From Bacteroidaceae bacterium (GTDB lineage: Bacteria > Bacteroidota > Bacteroidia > Bacteroidales > Bacteroidaceae), in contig JAEEGS010000065.1 of NCBI GenBank assembly GCA_016280445.1, positions 1-58,601 on the forward strand: a DNA stretch of 58,601 nt, written 5' to 3'. Positions 1 to 8,681 of this stretch are shown piece by piece (the stretch's first letter is position 1; each line of letters starts with the position of its first letter). The translations under genes were made by a program, and so were the position numbers. The notes below the pieces were generated by a model, which was not told the DNA's origin, searched no databases, and was given only the letters and a program-made list of their open reading frames with translations.

Positions 1-1171
1 CCAGCAACGCGTCTGCCAGCACCTTGAGGTCTTCAATCGTCTTAGCCTTCACGGTTGACTCGACAGTGACGATAGGCTCGATGATGGTGATGTTCTTCAT
101 CGCCTCCATCTGCTCGCGCATCTTCTTGCCCGAAGCAGGTGCCCATGTGCCATTCTCCACGAATGCCACCTTACGATTCTGGTAAGTCTTGATGCGGAGG
201 TGGTTGATGAAATCCTCCATGATGGGCATGATGCCGCCATCGTAGGTGGGAGCGCAGAGCACCATGCGGTCGTAGCGGAAGGCATCTTCCACACACTCGT
301 GCAGGTCATCGCGAGCGATGTCGGCGATGGACACTTTCACGTCGCTCTTCTCCTTGATGATGTCGGCGAGTGCCTGAGCAGCCTTGGCGGTGTTGCCATG
401 CAGGGAACAATAGGCAATGAAGATGCCTGTAGTCTCAGGCTCATACTTGCTCCACGTGTCGTAGAGGCCGATGTAGTAGCCAAGGTCTTCGGAGAGAACA
501 GGGCCATGCAACGGACAAATCTGCTGGATGTCGAGCGTGGCAGCCTTCTTCAAAAGATTCTGCACCATCGCGCCATACTTGCCCACGATGTTGAAGTAGT
601 AGCGACGAGCCTCACATGCCCAACCTTCATCATCTTCTTCCTCCTTGCAGAGCGCACCGAACTTGCCGAAACCGTCAGCAGAGAAGAGTATCTTGCTCTT
701 CTGGTCGTATGTGACCATCACCTCTGGCCAATGCACCATCGGAGCCATGAAGAACTGCAAGGTGTGCTGTCCCAACGAGAGGGTTTCCCCTTCCTTCACC
801 ACCTGAATACGTGCTGAGAAATCCACATCGAAGAAACGCTTGAACATCGCCACAGCCTTCTGCGAGCAGACAGCCGTCATGTTGGGATATTTCTCCATGA
901 TGAACTGCACGCTGCCCCCGTGGTCGGGTTCCAAGTGCTGCACAATCAGATAGTCAGGCGTCTTGCCTCCAAGTGCTGCCTCCAGATTTTTCTCCCATTC
1001 TGCAGTCTTCGTGGCATCTACCGTATCCATGATGGCGACTTTCTCATCGTCAATCAGATAAGAGTTGTAGGACACACCCATCGGCACGTCGTACTGACCT
1101 TCGAAGAGGTCTATGTCAAGGTCATCCACACCGATGTACTTCACATCTGGTGCAATCATGTCGTATTTCAT
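1..1171 (-). CDS. Flavodiiron protein (FprA family A-type flavoprotein), 3' end cut by window edge
   Basis: Flavodiiron proteins reduce O2 or NO to water or N2O at a di-iron site in an N-terminal metallo-beta-lactamase-like domain, using FMN in a C-terminal flavodoxin domain. They protect anaerobes in the cytoplasm. About 390 codons are visible from the ATG at 1171. The di-iron ligand motif HLEPDH lies near residues 79-84, within an intact QHLEPDHGGSV stretch, so the metal site looks functional. Only the last few residues of the flavodoxin domain should be missing, since the family is usually about 395-400 residues. The gene starts 20 nt after the pgi stop and is probably the last gene of the lysS-gpsA-pgi operon; no separate -7 element is visible in that gap. 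The family is clear; whether O2 or NO is the preferred substrate cannot be told. Confidence 0.9.
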   Translation of the reverse strand, partial: MKYDMIAPDVKYIGVDDLDIDLFEGQYDVPMGVSYNSYLIDDEKVAIMDTVDATKTAEWEKNLEAALGGKTPDYLIVQHLEPDHGGSVQFIMEKYPNMTAVCSQKAVAMFKRFFDVDFSARIQVVKEGETLSLGQHTLQFFMAPMVHWPEVMVTYDQKSKILFSADGFGKFGALCKEEEDDEGWACEARRYYFNIVGKYGAMVQNLLKKAATLDIQQICPLHGPVLSEDLGYYIGLYDTWSKYEPETTGIFIAYCSLHGNTAKAAQALADIIKEKSDVKVSIADIARDDLHECVEDAFRYDRMVLCAPTYDGGIMPIMEDFINHLRIKTYQNRKVAFVENGTWAPASGKKMREQMEAMKNITIIEPIVTVESTVKAKTIEDLKVLADALL

Positions 1172-1191
1172 CTTTATATATAAATAATGTG

Positions 1192-2526
1192 TTACTTCAG
1201 TCTTTCCTGAATGGCTTTGCTTTCAGCCTCATATCCAGGCTTGTTGAGGAGGGCGAACATGTTCTTCTTGTAGGCCTCCACACCTGGCTGGTTGAACGGA
1301 TTGACATCGAGGATGAGACCCGAGATGCCACAACCCTTCTCGAAGAAGTAGATGAGCTGGCCGATGTTGTACTCGTCGAGTTTCTCGATGCTGATCTTGA
1401 TGTTGGGCACGCCACCGTCCACATGAGCCAACTGAGTGCCGAGCTCTGCCATCTTGTTCACCTCGTCGATGCGCTTGCCTGCGAGGAAGTTCAAGCCGTC
1501 GAGGTTTTCTGCGTCAGAAGGAACAGCGAGAGAGGTGTTGGGTTTCTCCACAGAAATGACGGTTTCGAAGATGGTGCGTTCGCCATCCTGAATCCATTGG
1601 CCCATCGAGTGGAGGTCGGTCGTGAGGTCGACAGATGCAGGGAAGATGCCCTTGCCATCCTTACCCTCGCTCTCGCCATAGAGCTGCTTCCACCATTCAC
1701 CGAGGTTATGGAGTTTTGGCTGATAGTTCGCCATGATTTCAATCTTCTTGCCACTCTGATAGATGGCGTTGCGAGTAGCGGCATAGACAGCAGCAGGATT
1801 TTCAGCACAAGGCACATCAAGCGCACATTGCTTCTCCATATCCTGCGCACCCTTCACGAGCGCCGCGATGTCGAATCCAGCCACAGCGATAGGCAGCAAG
1901 CCTACAGGAGTCAGCACAGAGAAACGACCACCCACGTTGTCGGGGATGATGAAGGACTTGTAACCCTCCTTGTCAGCTGTCGTGCGGGCAGCACCCTTCT
2001 TGGCATCCGTAATCGCCACAATCACCTTCTTTGCCTCGTCCTTGCCACGCTGGTCTTCACACATCTTCTTGAGGAGACGGAACGTGATGGCTGTCTCAGT
2101 CGTTGTGCCTGACTTCGAAATGTTGATGACACCAAACTTCACACCCTTCAGGTAGTCAATCAGCTCAGAGAGGTAGTCCTCGCCGATGTTGTTGCCAGCA
2201 AACAGGATGCGTGGAGTCTTCGAAGGCTTCAGCCATCCGAACGTGTTGCTCAGGGCATCAATCACCATGCGGGCACCCAGATAGGAGCCGCCAATACCAG
2301 CCACCACCACAGCTTCACAATTCTCCTGCAGCACCTTGGCGGTAGCATTCAACTCAGCAATAAACTCGGGGGTGATGGAACTTGGAAGGTGCATCCATCC
2401 CAAGAAATCGTTACCAGCACAAGTGCCCTCTTCCAGAGCCTTCTGTGCAGCCTTCACCTGAGGCTCCAAAGCCTCAATCGCTCCTGCCTTCACAAACGAG
2501 GCAGCCTTCGTAATGTCAATTTTCAT
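1192..2526 (-). CDS. pgi: Glucose-6-phosphate isomerase
   Basis: Interconverts glucose 6-phosphate and fructose 6-phosphate in glycolysis and gluconeogenesis, in the cytoplasm. The 444-residue product matches the short bacterial form. It carries the sugar-phosphate-binding SIS-fold signatures: [10 protein letters not shown] near residue 78, [11 protein letters not shown] near 135, a [11 protein letters not shown] stretch near 200, and the active-site helix region with [10 protein letters not shown] near 285. The ATG at 2526 is followed at once by a typical N-terminus (MKIDITKA). It sits 26 nt downstream of gpsA in the same direction, in a run with lysS and gpsA. No internal promoter is visible, so it is probably read from the lysS promoter. 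Confidence 0.97.
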   Translation of the reverse strand: MKIDITKAASFVKAGAIEALEPQVKAAQKALEEGTCAGNDFLGWMHLPSSITPEFIAELNATAKVLQENCEAVVVAGIGGSYLGARMVIDALSNTFGWLKPSKTPRILFAGNNIGEDYLSELIDYLKGVKFGVINISKSGTTTETAITFRLLKKMCEDQRGKDEAKKVIVAITDAKKGAARTTADKEGYKSFIIPDNVGGRFSVLTPVGLLPIAVAGFDIAALVKGAQDMEKQCALDVPCAENPAAVYAATRNAIYQSGKKIEIMANYQPKLHNLGEWWKQLYGESEGKDGKGIFPASVDLTTDLHSMGQWIQDGERTIFETVISVEKPNTSLAVPSDAENLDGLNFLAGKRIDEVNKMAELGTQLAHVDGGVPNIKISIEKLDEYNIGQLIYFFEKGCGISGLILDVNPFNQPGVEAYKKNMFALLNKPGYEAESKAIQERLK

Positions 2527-2552
2527 AGTTGTATGGTTTAAAATGTTGATTG

Positions 2553-3554
2553 TTATCTCAGCGAGTCACTCAATATCTTAATCTCCACGCTGGGAGAAAT
2601 CTTCTCGTAGAGGATGTTGTACACCGCATCCAGAATCGGCATGTTCACGTGATAGCGCTTGTTGAGGATTTTCATGCAGTTGGTGCCGTAGTAGCCCTCG
2701 GCAATCATTTCCATTTCCAGTTGCGCGGTCTTGACAGAATAGCCCTGTCCAATCATCGTACCGAACACACGGTTGCGGGAGAAGTTCGAGTACATCGTCA
2801 CGAGCAGGTCACCCAGATAGGCAGAATCGCTCACGTGGCGGTCTTCGGGTTGAACGGCACGGAGGAAACGCTTCATCTCCTGCAGGGCATTTGCCACCAG
2901 CACCGCCTGGAAGTTGTCACCCAGCTTCAAGCCGTGACAGATGCCCGCCGCGATAGCATAGACGTTCTTCAGCACGGACGAATACTCAATTCCCTCAATA
3001 TCGGGCGACACGTTGGTCTTCACATACTTGTTGGCCAGCAAGTCGGCCACCACCTGCGCATTCTCCAAGTCGCGGCATCCCACGGTCAGGTAGCACAAAC
3101 GGTCGAGCGCCACTTCCTCAGCATGACTGGGGCCACCGATGCACGCCACCTGCTCCTCGGGCACGTTGTACTGCCGCTGGAAGTATCGGCTCACGGTGAG
3201 GCTATCGTCGGGCACGATACCCTTGATGGCCGTCACCACCATCTTCTCCCTCATGTTCGTCTTCAGCTTCTTCAGGTGGCTCTTGATGTAGGGCGACGGG
3301 ATGACGAAGATGAGCGTGTCGTTGTTCTTCACCACCTCGTTGATGTCGCTGGAAAAGTTGATTCTCTCCACATCGAAGTGCACACCCGTCAGGTAGGCAG
3401 GGTTGTGGTGCATGCGCTTGAAGTCCTCGATGCGGTCATCCCTGCGCATATACCACGTTATCTTTTCTTCGTGGTGCATGACAATCTTCGCGATAGCCGT
3501 TGCCCAGCTACCACCTCCCAAAACTGCCACTCTGCCACAAGATTGAAACTGCAT
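2553..3554 (-). CDS. gpsA: NAD(P)H-dependent glycerol-3-phosphate dehydrogenase
   Basis: Reduces dihydroxyacetone phosphate to sn-glycerol 3-phosphate, the backbone for phospholipid synthesis, in the cytoplasm. The 333-residue protein starts with a Rossmann nucleotide-binding loop ([16 protein letters not shown], residues 9-24) and has the GpsA signatures KGIVPD near residue 130, [11 protein letters not shown] near 157 and a [15 protein letters not shown] helix near 213 that bears the catalytic lysine. It starts only 3 nt after the lysS stop, so the two are co-transcribed and possibly translationally coupled. The initiation codon is ATG at 3554, and the residues before the Rossmann strand are as short as in other family members. 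Confidence 0.97.
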   Translation of the reverse strand: MQFQSCGRVAVLGGGSWATAIAKIVMHHEEKITWYMRRDDRIEDFKRMHHNPAYLTGVHFDVERINFSSDINEVVKNNDTLIFVIPSPYIKSHLKKLKTNMREKMVVTAIKGIVPDDSLTVSRYFQRQYNVPEEQVACIGGPSHAEEVALDRLCYLTVGCRDLENAQVVADLLANKYVKTNVSPDIEGIEYSSVLKNVYAIAAGICHGLKLGDNFQAVLVANALQEMKRFLRAVQPEDRHVSDSAYLGDLLVTMYSNFSRNRVFGTMIGQGYSVKTAQLEMEMIAEGYYGTNCMKILNKRYHVNMPILDAVYNILYEKISPSVEIKILSDSLR

Positions 3555-3557
3555 AGC

Positions 3558-5309
3558 TTAAATTTTAGAAATGATTGCGTTCAGTTCGTCCACACTCGGT
3601 TTCTGAATGTCCAGTTTGTACTTCTTCAGCACCTCGCCAATCTGCTGTTGAATCTTCTGGGCGTTGCCACCTTCGAGGTCGCTCACGAGGTTGTAACCCA
3701 CCTTGTAGAGCACAGGCACGATGTCCTCCGAGAATCCGAGTGCCACAAACTTGTCCACACCATCACGTGGTGCCTTCTTCTCAGGCTTCATGGTTGGGAA
3801 CAAGAGCACTTCCTGAATGGTGGGTTGACCGGTCATCAGGATAGCCAAGCGGTCAATACCGATACCGATGCCCGATGTGGGAGGCATACCATATTGCAAA
3901 GCGCGCAGGAAGTCGTGGTCAATCACCATCGCCTCGTCGTCACCCTTGTCGGCCAGCTTCATCTGCTCCACGAAACGCTCCTCCTGATCAATCGGGTCGT
4001 TCAGCTCAGAGTAAGCGTTGGCCAACTCCTTGCCGTTCACCATCAGCTCGAAACGCTCGGTGAGACCTGCCTTCGAACGGTGCATCTTGGTCAGCGGCGA
4101 CATCTCCACAGGATAGTCGGTGATGAAGGTCGGCTGGATGAACGAGCCTTCGCAGAACTCGCCAAACAACTCGTCAATCAGCTTACCTTTACCCATCGTC
4201 TCGTCCACTTCCATCCCTTTCTGCAGGCAGAATGCACGGATTTCCTCCTCCGACTTGCCTTCGCAGTCAAAGCCTGTCTTCTCCTTGATGGCATCCAAAA
4301 TGGGCAGACGGCGATAAGGAGCCTTGAAGCTCACCACATTGTCGCCAATCTTCACATCGGTCGTGCCATTCACAGCCACACAAATACGCTCCAGCAGCTG
4401 CTCCGTGAACGACATCATCCAGTTATAGTCCTTGTAAGCCACATACAGCTCCATGCACGTGAACTCGGGGTTGTGGCTTCTGTCCATACCCTCGTTGCGG
4501 AAGTTGCGGCCAATCTCATACACACCCTCGAAACCACCCACGATGAGGCGCTTCAAGTACAGCTCCGTAGCGATGCGCAGATACAAATCCACGTTCAGGG
4601 CATTATGGTGCGTGATGAACGGACGAGCCGATGCACCACCTGCAATCTGCTGAAGAATAGGCGTCTCCACCTCCGTGAAACCTGCCTCGTCAAACACCTG
4701 ACGCATCGTGCGCAAAATAGTGGCACGCTTCAGGAAGGTATCCTTCACCCCGTTGTTCACCACCAAATCGACATAACGCTGACGGTAGCGCAACTCTGGG
4801 TCTTCAAATGCGTCAAACACCTGACCGTCCTTCTCCTTCACGATGGGCAGCGGCTTCAGGCTCTTTGCCAACACGGTCAGCGACTGGGCATGCACACTTA
4901 TTTCGCCTGTCTGAGTGCGGAACACAAAACCCTTCACGCCAATGAAGTCGCCCAAATCCAGCAACTTCTTGAACACCTGATTGTACAAATCCTTGTTCTC
5001 CTCAGGACAGATGTCATCTCTGGTCACATACACCTGAATCCTGCCCTTCGAGTCCTGCAACTCCACAAAACTGGCCTTGCCCATCACACGGCGACTCATC
5101 ATGCGGCCTGCGATGCACACCTCACGCAGCGGCTCCGTCGGGTTCCCTTCGGCATCCACGGCCGGGTCTTTAAACTCTGCGATGATATCGGTTGAAAATG
5201 CGTTCGTCGGATATTCAGCGGCAGGATACGGCTCAATGCCCATATCTTTCAGCGCTTGCAGGTTACTTCTTCTGTTAATCTCCTGCTCAGAAAGTTCAAG
5301 TACATTCAT
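3558..5309 (-). CDS. lysS: Lysyl-tRNA synthetase, class II
   Basis: Charges tRNA-Lys with lysine. The 583-residue product has the N-terminal OB-fold anticodon-binding domain (about residues 60-165) and a class II catalytic core with motif 2 (YEIGRNFRNEGMDRSHNPEF near residue 265) and motif 3 (GIGIGIDRLAILMTG near 480). It is about 75 residues longer than the E. coli enzyme. The extra part is a C-terminal tail after the TIQEVLLFPTMKP segment, ending in a small helical region rich in Lys and Gln. Such a tail is, to my knowledge, usual in Bacteroidetes LysRS. A TACCTTTG -7 element lies about 30 nt upstream of the ATG at 5309. First gene of the leftward lysS-gpsA-pgi-flavodiiron operon. Confidence 0.97.
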   Translation of the reverse strand: MNVLELSEQEINRRSNLQALKDMGIEPYPAAEYPTNAFSTDIIAEFKDPAVDAEGNPTEPLREVCIAGRMMSRRVMGKASFVELQDSKGRIQVYVTRDDICPEENKDLYNQVFKKLLDLGDFIGVKGFVFRTQTGEISVHAQSLTVLAKSLKPLPIVKEKDGQVFDAFEDPELRYRQRYVDLVVNNGVKDTFLKRATILRTMRQVFDEAGFTEVETPILQQIAGGASARPFITHHNALNVDLYLRIATELYLKRLIVGGFEGVYEIGRNFRNEGMDRSHNPEFTCMELYVAYKDYNWMMSFTEQLLERICVAVNGTTDVKIGDNVVSFKAPYRRLPILDAIKEKTGFDCEGKSEEEIRAFCLQKGMEVDETMGKGKLIDELFGEFCEGSFIQPTFITDYPVEMSPLTKMHRSKAGLTERFELMVNGKELANAYSELNDPIDQEERFVEQMKLADKGDDEAMVIDHDFLRALQYGMPPTSGIGIGIDRLAILMTGQPTIQEVLLFPTMKPEKKAPRDGVDKFVALGFSEDIVPVLYKVGYNLVSDLEGGNAQKIQQQIGEVLKKYKLDIQKPSVDELNAIISKI

Positions 5310-5339
5310 ATTTTCTTTCTACTATATATATTCACGTTG

Positions 5340-5347
5340 CAAAGGTA
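5340..5347 (-). promoter_or_regulatory. -7 element of the lysS promoter
   Basis: TACCTTTG on the minus strand matches the Bacteroidetes sigma-ABfr -7 consensus TAnnTTTG. It would give a leader of about 25 nt before the lysS ATG at 5309. It faces away from the rmuC promoter in the same 157-nt divergent spacer. Confidence 0.75.
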
Positions 5348-5431
5348 CGACTTTTTAGATTAAGTTTCGCACTTCTCTCCATAAAAATACCCATTTTCAG
5401 AATGAATGCCCATATTTACGAAGAATTTTCA

Positions 5432-5439
5432 TACCTTTG
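5432..5439 (+). promoter_or_regulatory. -7 element of the rmuC promoter
   Basis: TACCTTTG matches TAnnTTTG. Because a possible upstream start at 5437 lies inside this element, it cannot be used by the transcript, which fixes the rmuC start at the ATG at 5467 with a leader of about 20 nt. Confidence 0.75.
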
Positions 5440-5466
5440 CACCACTTTTCAAAAAACGAACACAAC

Positions 5467-6882
5467 ATGGTGGAATTGATATATCTTGCAGCAGGAGCCA
5501 TCTTGGGAGCGGTCATCGCATGGCTTATCGCCAAAGCCAAAAAGAAGGAGACGGAGTCGAACCTCCTGCTCGCCAATCAGCAATTGACACAGGAACAGCA
5601 CCTGAGACAACAGGCGGAAGCGGCATCGGCTCAGAAAGACGAGGAATTGGACGCAACACAGCAAGCGCTCACCCAAGTGAGGCTCGACCTTGAACGCGCC
5701 AACACGCTGCTCCAATCCGAACAGGAACAGGCGGAACGGGAGAAGGCGTTGCTGCGCGAACAAAGCGAAGCAGAAAAGGCTGCCCTGCGCGAACAGATGT
5801 CGAACGAGGCAAAAATCCGACAAGAGCAGTTTCAGAATCTTGCCACCAGAGTGCTGGAACAAACGACAGACAGATTGAAGACGCAGAATGCGGAGTCGAT
5901 ACAAACGCTCACCACCCCTCTCAAACAGCACATCGAGCAACTGCAGCAAGCCATCCACAACACCAATGCCGAAACCGCCAAGCAAACGGCATCGCTATCT
6001 GAGCAACTGAAGTCGATGGCGGAACAGACGACCAAAATCAACGAGACTGCCACCCATCTGACCAACGTGATGCGAGGCGGCAACAAGATTCAAGGCAACT
6101 GGGGCGAGATGACGCTAAAGAACCTGCTGGAAAGCCAAGGGCTCATGCTGGGACGTGACTTTGACTTGCAGCACACCATCACCGACGAGAACGGCAACCC
6201 CGTGCTGAACGAAGACAGCGGCTCGAAGATGGTGCCCGACGCCATCCTGCACTATCCCAATAATGAGGATGTGATTATCGACGCGAAGATGTCCATCGAC
6301 GCATATGCCAAATATGTGGAGACGGAAGACGAAGCCCAACGGAAAGTGTTGGCGAAGGAAGTGGTGCGGAGCGTGAGAGACCAGTTCAAGAAACTATCAG
6401 CCAAGGAGTACAGCCGCTATGTGAAGGCGCCCCGCACTACGGTCGATTTCGTCATCATGTACATCCCCTACGAAGGGGCTTTGCAACTCGCCTTGGCCAC
6501 AGAGCCGGGCTTGTGGAACGAGGCGTTCAGCAAGAAAATCTTCATCACGGGTCAGCAAAACCTCATGGCGATTCTGACGATGATTCAAGCCGCATGGAGG
6601 CAATATCTGCAAAACGAGAACGAGAAGCAGGTGTTTGTGATGGCCGAGGAACTGCTGAAACGTGTGGGTGCCTTCATCAAGGAGTTTGACACGCTGAAGG
6701 AGCATCTGCGACATGCCAGCGACGACTGCGCCTCGCTCGAGGCAAAGTATAACGGACGGATGGGCATTGTGCAGAAGGCCAACCAACTGAAGAAACTGGG
6801 CGTGAAGGAGAATGTGAAGTACCCCATTCCGCCAGATGAAGATAACCTTTTGGAAGACATCATTTTAGAAGATGAACAATAA
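5467..6882 (+). CDS. rmuC: DNA recombination protein RmuC
   Basis: RmuC limits DNA rearrangement and inversion and carries a PD-(D/E)xK nuclease-like core; its precise role is not settled. The 471-residue product has an N-terminal membrane anchor (residues 2-22, LIYLAAGAILGAVIAWLIA), then a long glutamine- and glutamate-rich coiled coil (about 25-200). The RmuC domain follows, with GNWGEMTLKNLLE near residue 213, PDAILHYP near 258, VIIDAKMSID near 270 and FVIMYIPYEGAL near 335. The start is set by the promoter position. It lies 12 nt upstream of the MscS channel gene and is probably co-transcribed with it. Confidence 0.93.
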   Translation: MVELIYLAAGAILGAVIAWLIAKAKKKETESNLLLANQQLTQEQHLRQQAEAASAQKDEELDATQQALTQVRLDLERANTLLQSEQEQAEREKALLREQSEAEKAALREQMSNEAKIRQEQFQNLATRVLEQTTDRLKTQNAESIQTLTTPLKQHIEQLQQAIHNTNAETAKQTASLSEQLKSMAEQTTKINETATHLTNVMRGGNKIQGNWGEMTLKNLLESQGLMLGRDFDLQHTITDENGNPVLNEDSGSKMVPDAILHYPNNEDVIIDAKMSIDAYAKYVETEDEAQRKVLAKEVVRSVRDQFKKLSAKEYSRYVKAPRTTVDFVIMYIPYEGALQLALATEPGLWNEAFSKKIFITGQQNLMAILTMIQAAWRQYLQNENEKQVFVMAEELLKRVGAFIKEFDTLKEHLRHASDDCASLEAKYNGRMGIVQKANQLKKLGVKENVKYPIPPDEDNLLEDIILEDEQ

Positions 6883-6894
6883 CGACTAATCAAT

Positions 6895-7767
6895 ATGGAA
6901 GAAAATAACATCGGAACAGGAAACGACATCATATCGGAGTTGGCGAATCTGGATTTCAGCAAGATAGCCTTGAACGACATCATCGGTTACGCCATCCAGT
7001 TCGGAAAGAACGTGATGATGGCAATTATCGTCTACTTTGTGGGACGGTTCATCATCAAGTACACCATCAAGGGACTACGTGCCGTGACCCAGAAACGGAA
7101 GGTGGAAGCATCGCTCACGTCGTTTCTGAACAGCCTCGTATCCATCTCGCTGAACCTGCTGCTGACCATCATCATCATCGGCATTCTGGGCATCGACACC
7201 AGTTCGTTTCTGGCGTTGTTCGCCTCGGCAGGTCTTGCTGTAGGCATGGCGTTGAGCGGCACGTTGCAGAACTTTGCAGGCGGAGTGCTCATTCTGATGC
7301 TGAAACCTTACAAGGTGGGAGACTTCATCGAAGCGCAGGGATTTGCAGGCACAGTAAGGGAAATCCAGATTTTCAACACGGTCATGACCACACCCGACAA
7401 TCAGACCATCATCATCCCGAACGGTCCCTTGGCAACGGGAAGCCTGAAGAACTCGACGAAAGCAACTACCAGACGTGTGGACATCGACGTGGAAGTGGCC
7501 TATGGTACTGACCCAGAGGAGGTTCGCCGCGTGCTCAGCAAGATGGTCGAAGAGGATGAACGCATCATCAAGGAGGGAGATTTGGCACCAGTCTATCCGA
7601 TGACCACCATGTCGACCAGCAGCATCATCTTCCAGATGCGCCTTTGGGCTGCTGCCAAAGACTATTGGGCTGTGAAGTTTGACACCACGGAGAGAGTGTA
7701 CAAGGAACTGATGGCCGAGGGCATCGAGATTCCATTCCCACAAATGGACGTACATATCAAGAATTGA
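6895..7767 (+). CDS. Small-conductance mechanosensitive channel (MscS family)
   Basis: A mechanosensitive channel of the inner membrane that opens on hypo-osmotic shock to release solutes. The 290-residue length is that of the short MscS type. Three hydrophobic helices lie at about residues 34-55, 75-97 and 100-130. The third is the glycine/alanine-rich pore helix (LALFASAGLAVGMALSG), followed by the LQNFAGGVLILMLKPYKVGDF signature where the beta domain begins, and a mixed C-terminal domain up to residue 290. It follows rmuC by 12 nt in the same direction. The start is the ATG at 6895; the residues before the first helix are polar, as expected for a periplasmic N-terminus. Confidence 0.93.
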   Translation: MEENNIGTGNDIISELANLDFSKIALNDIIGYAIQFGKNVMMAIIVYFVGRFIIKYTIKGLRAVTQKRKVEASLTSFLNSLVSISLNLLLTIIIIGILGIDTSSFLALFASAGLAVGMALSGTLQNFAGGVLILMLKPYKVGDFIEAQGFAGTVREIQIFNTVMTTPDNQTIIIPNGPLATGSLKNSTKATTRRVDIDVEVAYGTDPEEVRRVLSKMVEEDERIIKEGDLAPVYPMTTMSTSSIIFQMRLWAAAKDYWAVKFDTTERVYKELMAEGIEIPFPQMDVHIKN

Positions 7768-7807
7768 TTGTTGACATAGACATTATTGACAATTGACATA
7801 GACATTG

Positions 7808-8518
7808 ATGAGAAATATGGCTATTCGGAACATTATATTTGACCTCGGAGGCGTATTGCTGGACATCGACCTGAACTACTGCATGCAGCAGATGGTGGCA
7901 TTGGGCGTCGATATGAAGAAATTTGAAAAGGAGGGGATGCAGACTCCGGCAGACACAAAAGCGGCCGTGCTGGGAGAAGGAATCGTGGCAAACGGAGCGA
8001 TGCACCTCTACCAGACGGGTGACATCACGACGGAGGAGTTTCTGGAGGGTGTGAGAAGATATTGCAAGGAAGGAACGACCCGCGAAGAGGTGCTGGAGGC
8101 ATGGAACACGGTTTGCATCGACATTCCGCAATACCGGCTCGACAAGATTGCCGCACTACGCCAACAGGGCTACCACATCTATATGCTGTCAAACACGAAC
8201 GAGGCACATTGGCTGAAAATCGTGTCACAATGCTTTGGCGGACAGCCAATTGTGGACAGACTCTTCGACCACGTCTTTCTGTCGCAAGAGATGCACATGG
8301 CGAAGCCGAACGATGACATTTACCTTGAGGTGCTACGGAAGACAGGAGCCAAGGCGGAAGAGAGTCTCTTCATCGATGATTCGACCGCCAATCTGGAGGC
8401 CGCTTCCACGTTGGGTTTCCACACTTTGCATGCAGAGCCGTCGAAGACACGAAACGGAAAGGTCGTCGCCCTACCCTCAACAGATTGGACGACGACCATT
8501 GACCAGTTACTGAAATAA
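7808..8518 (+). CDS. HAD-family phosphatase (YihX-like)
   Basis: A haloacid dehalogenase superfamily phosphatase acting on small phosphorylated metabolites; the substrate is not predictable. Of about 236 residues, motif I is FDLGGVLLDID (nucleophile Asp near residue 10), motif II is the MLSNT stretch near 125, and motifs III and IV are KPNDDIY and FIDDSTANLEAA in the last third. A helical cap lies between motifs I and II. ATG codons at 7808 and 7817 are both possible; the second gives a start closer to motif I. The upstream 35 nt contain two copies of a 14-nt sequence (7771-7784 and 7793-7806). The gene ends facing the GH97 gene, with a 23-bp repeat array between them. Confidence 0.88.
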   Translation: MRNMAIRNIIFDLGGVLLDIDLNYCMQQMVALGVDMKKFEKEGMQTPADTKAAVLGEGIVANGAMHLYQTGDITTEEFLEGVRRYCKEGTTREEVLEAWNTVCIDIPQYRLDKIAALRQQGYHIYMLSNTNEAHWLKIVSQCFGGQPIVDRLFDHVFLSQEMHMAKPNDDIYLEVLRKTGAKAEESLFIDDSTANLEAASTLGFHTLHAEPSKTRNGKVVALPSTDWTTTIDQLLK

Positions 8519-8566
8519 TTTCCGGTATTTCTTCTTTTCCAGAATTATTATTCTGCACTTTCGGGA

Positions 8567-8681
8567 GTTACGTTGCCGTAATTCCCTTTGTTACGTTGCC
8601 GTAATTCCCTTTGTTACGTTGACATAATTCCCTTTGTTACGTTGACATAATTCCCTTTGTTACGTTGCCGTAATCACCTTC
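8567..8681. repeat. Tandem array of five 23-bp units (minisatellite A)
   Basis: Four near-identical 23-bp units begin at 8567, 8590, 8613 and 8636. A fifth, degenerate at its end, begins at 8659. Units start GTTACGTTGCCGTAATTCCC; copies 3 and 4 have GACAT in place of GCCGT. Each full unit with GCC contains the dyad TTACG-TTGC-CGTAA. The array fills the space between the convergent HAD and GH97 genes, and the GH97 stop codon (8674-8676) lies inside the fifth copy. Related units with the same period lie at 35883-35951. Confidence 0.95.

Noticed and set aside
2550-5195. A long rightward open frame opposite lysS and gpsA
   Set aside because: It is antisense to two clear genes, has no recognisable domain, and its composition follows from the coding strand.
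7771-7806. Two copies of TTGACATAGACATT before the HAD gene
   Set aside because: Only two copies at a 22-bp spacing; too little to call a site or relate to the 23-bp arrays.
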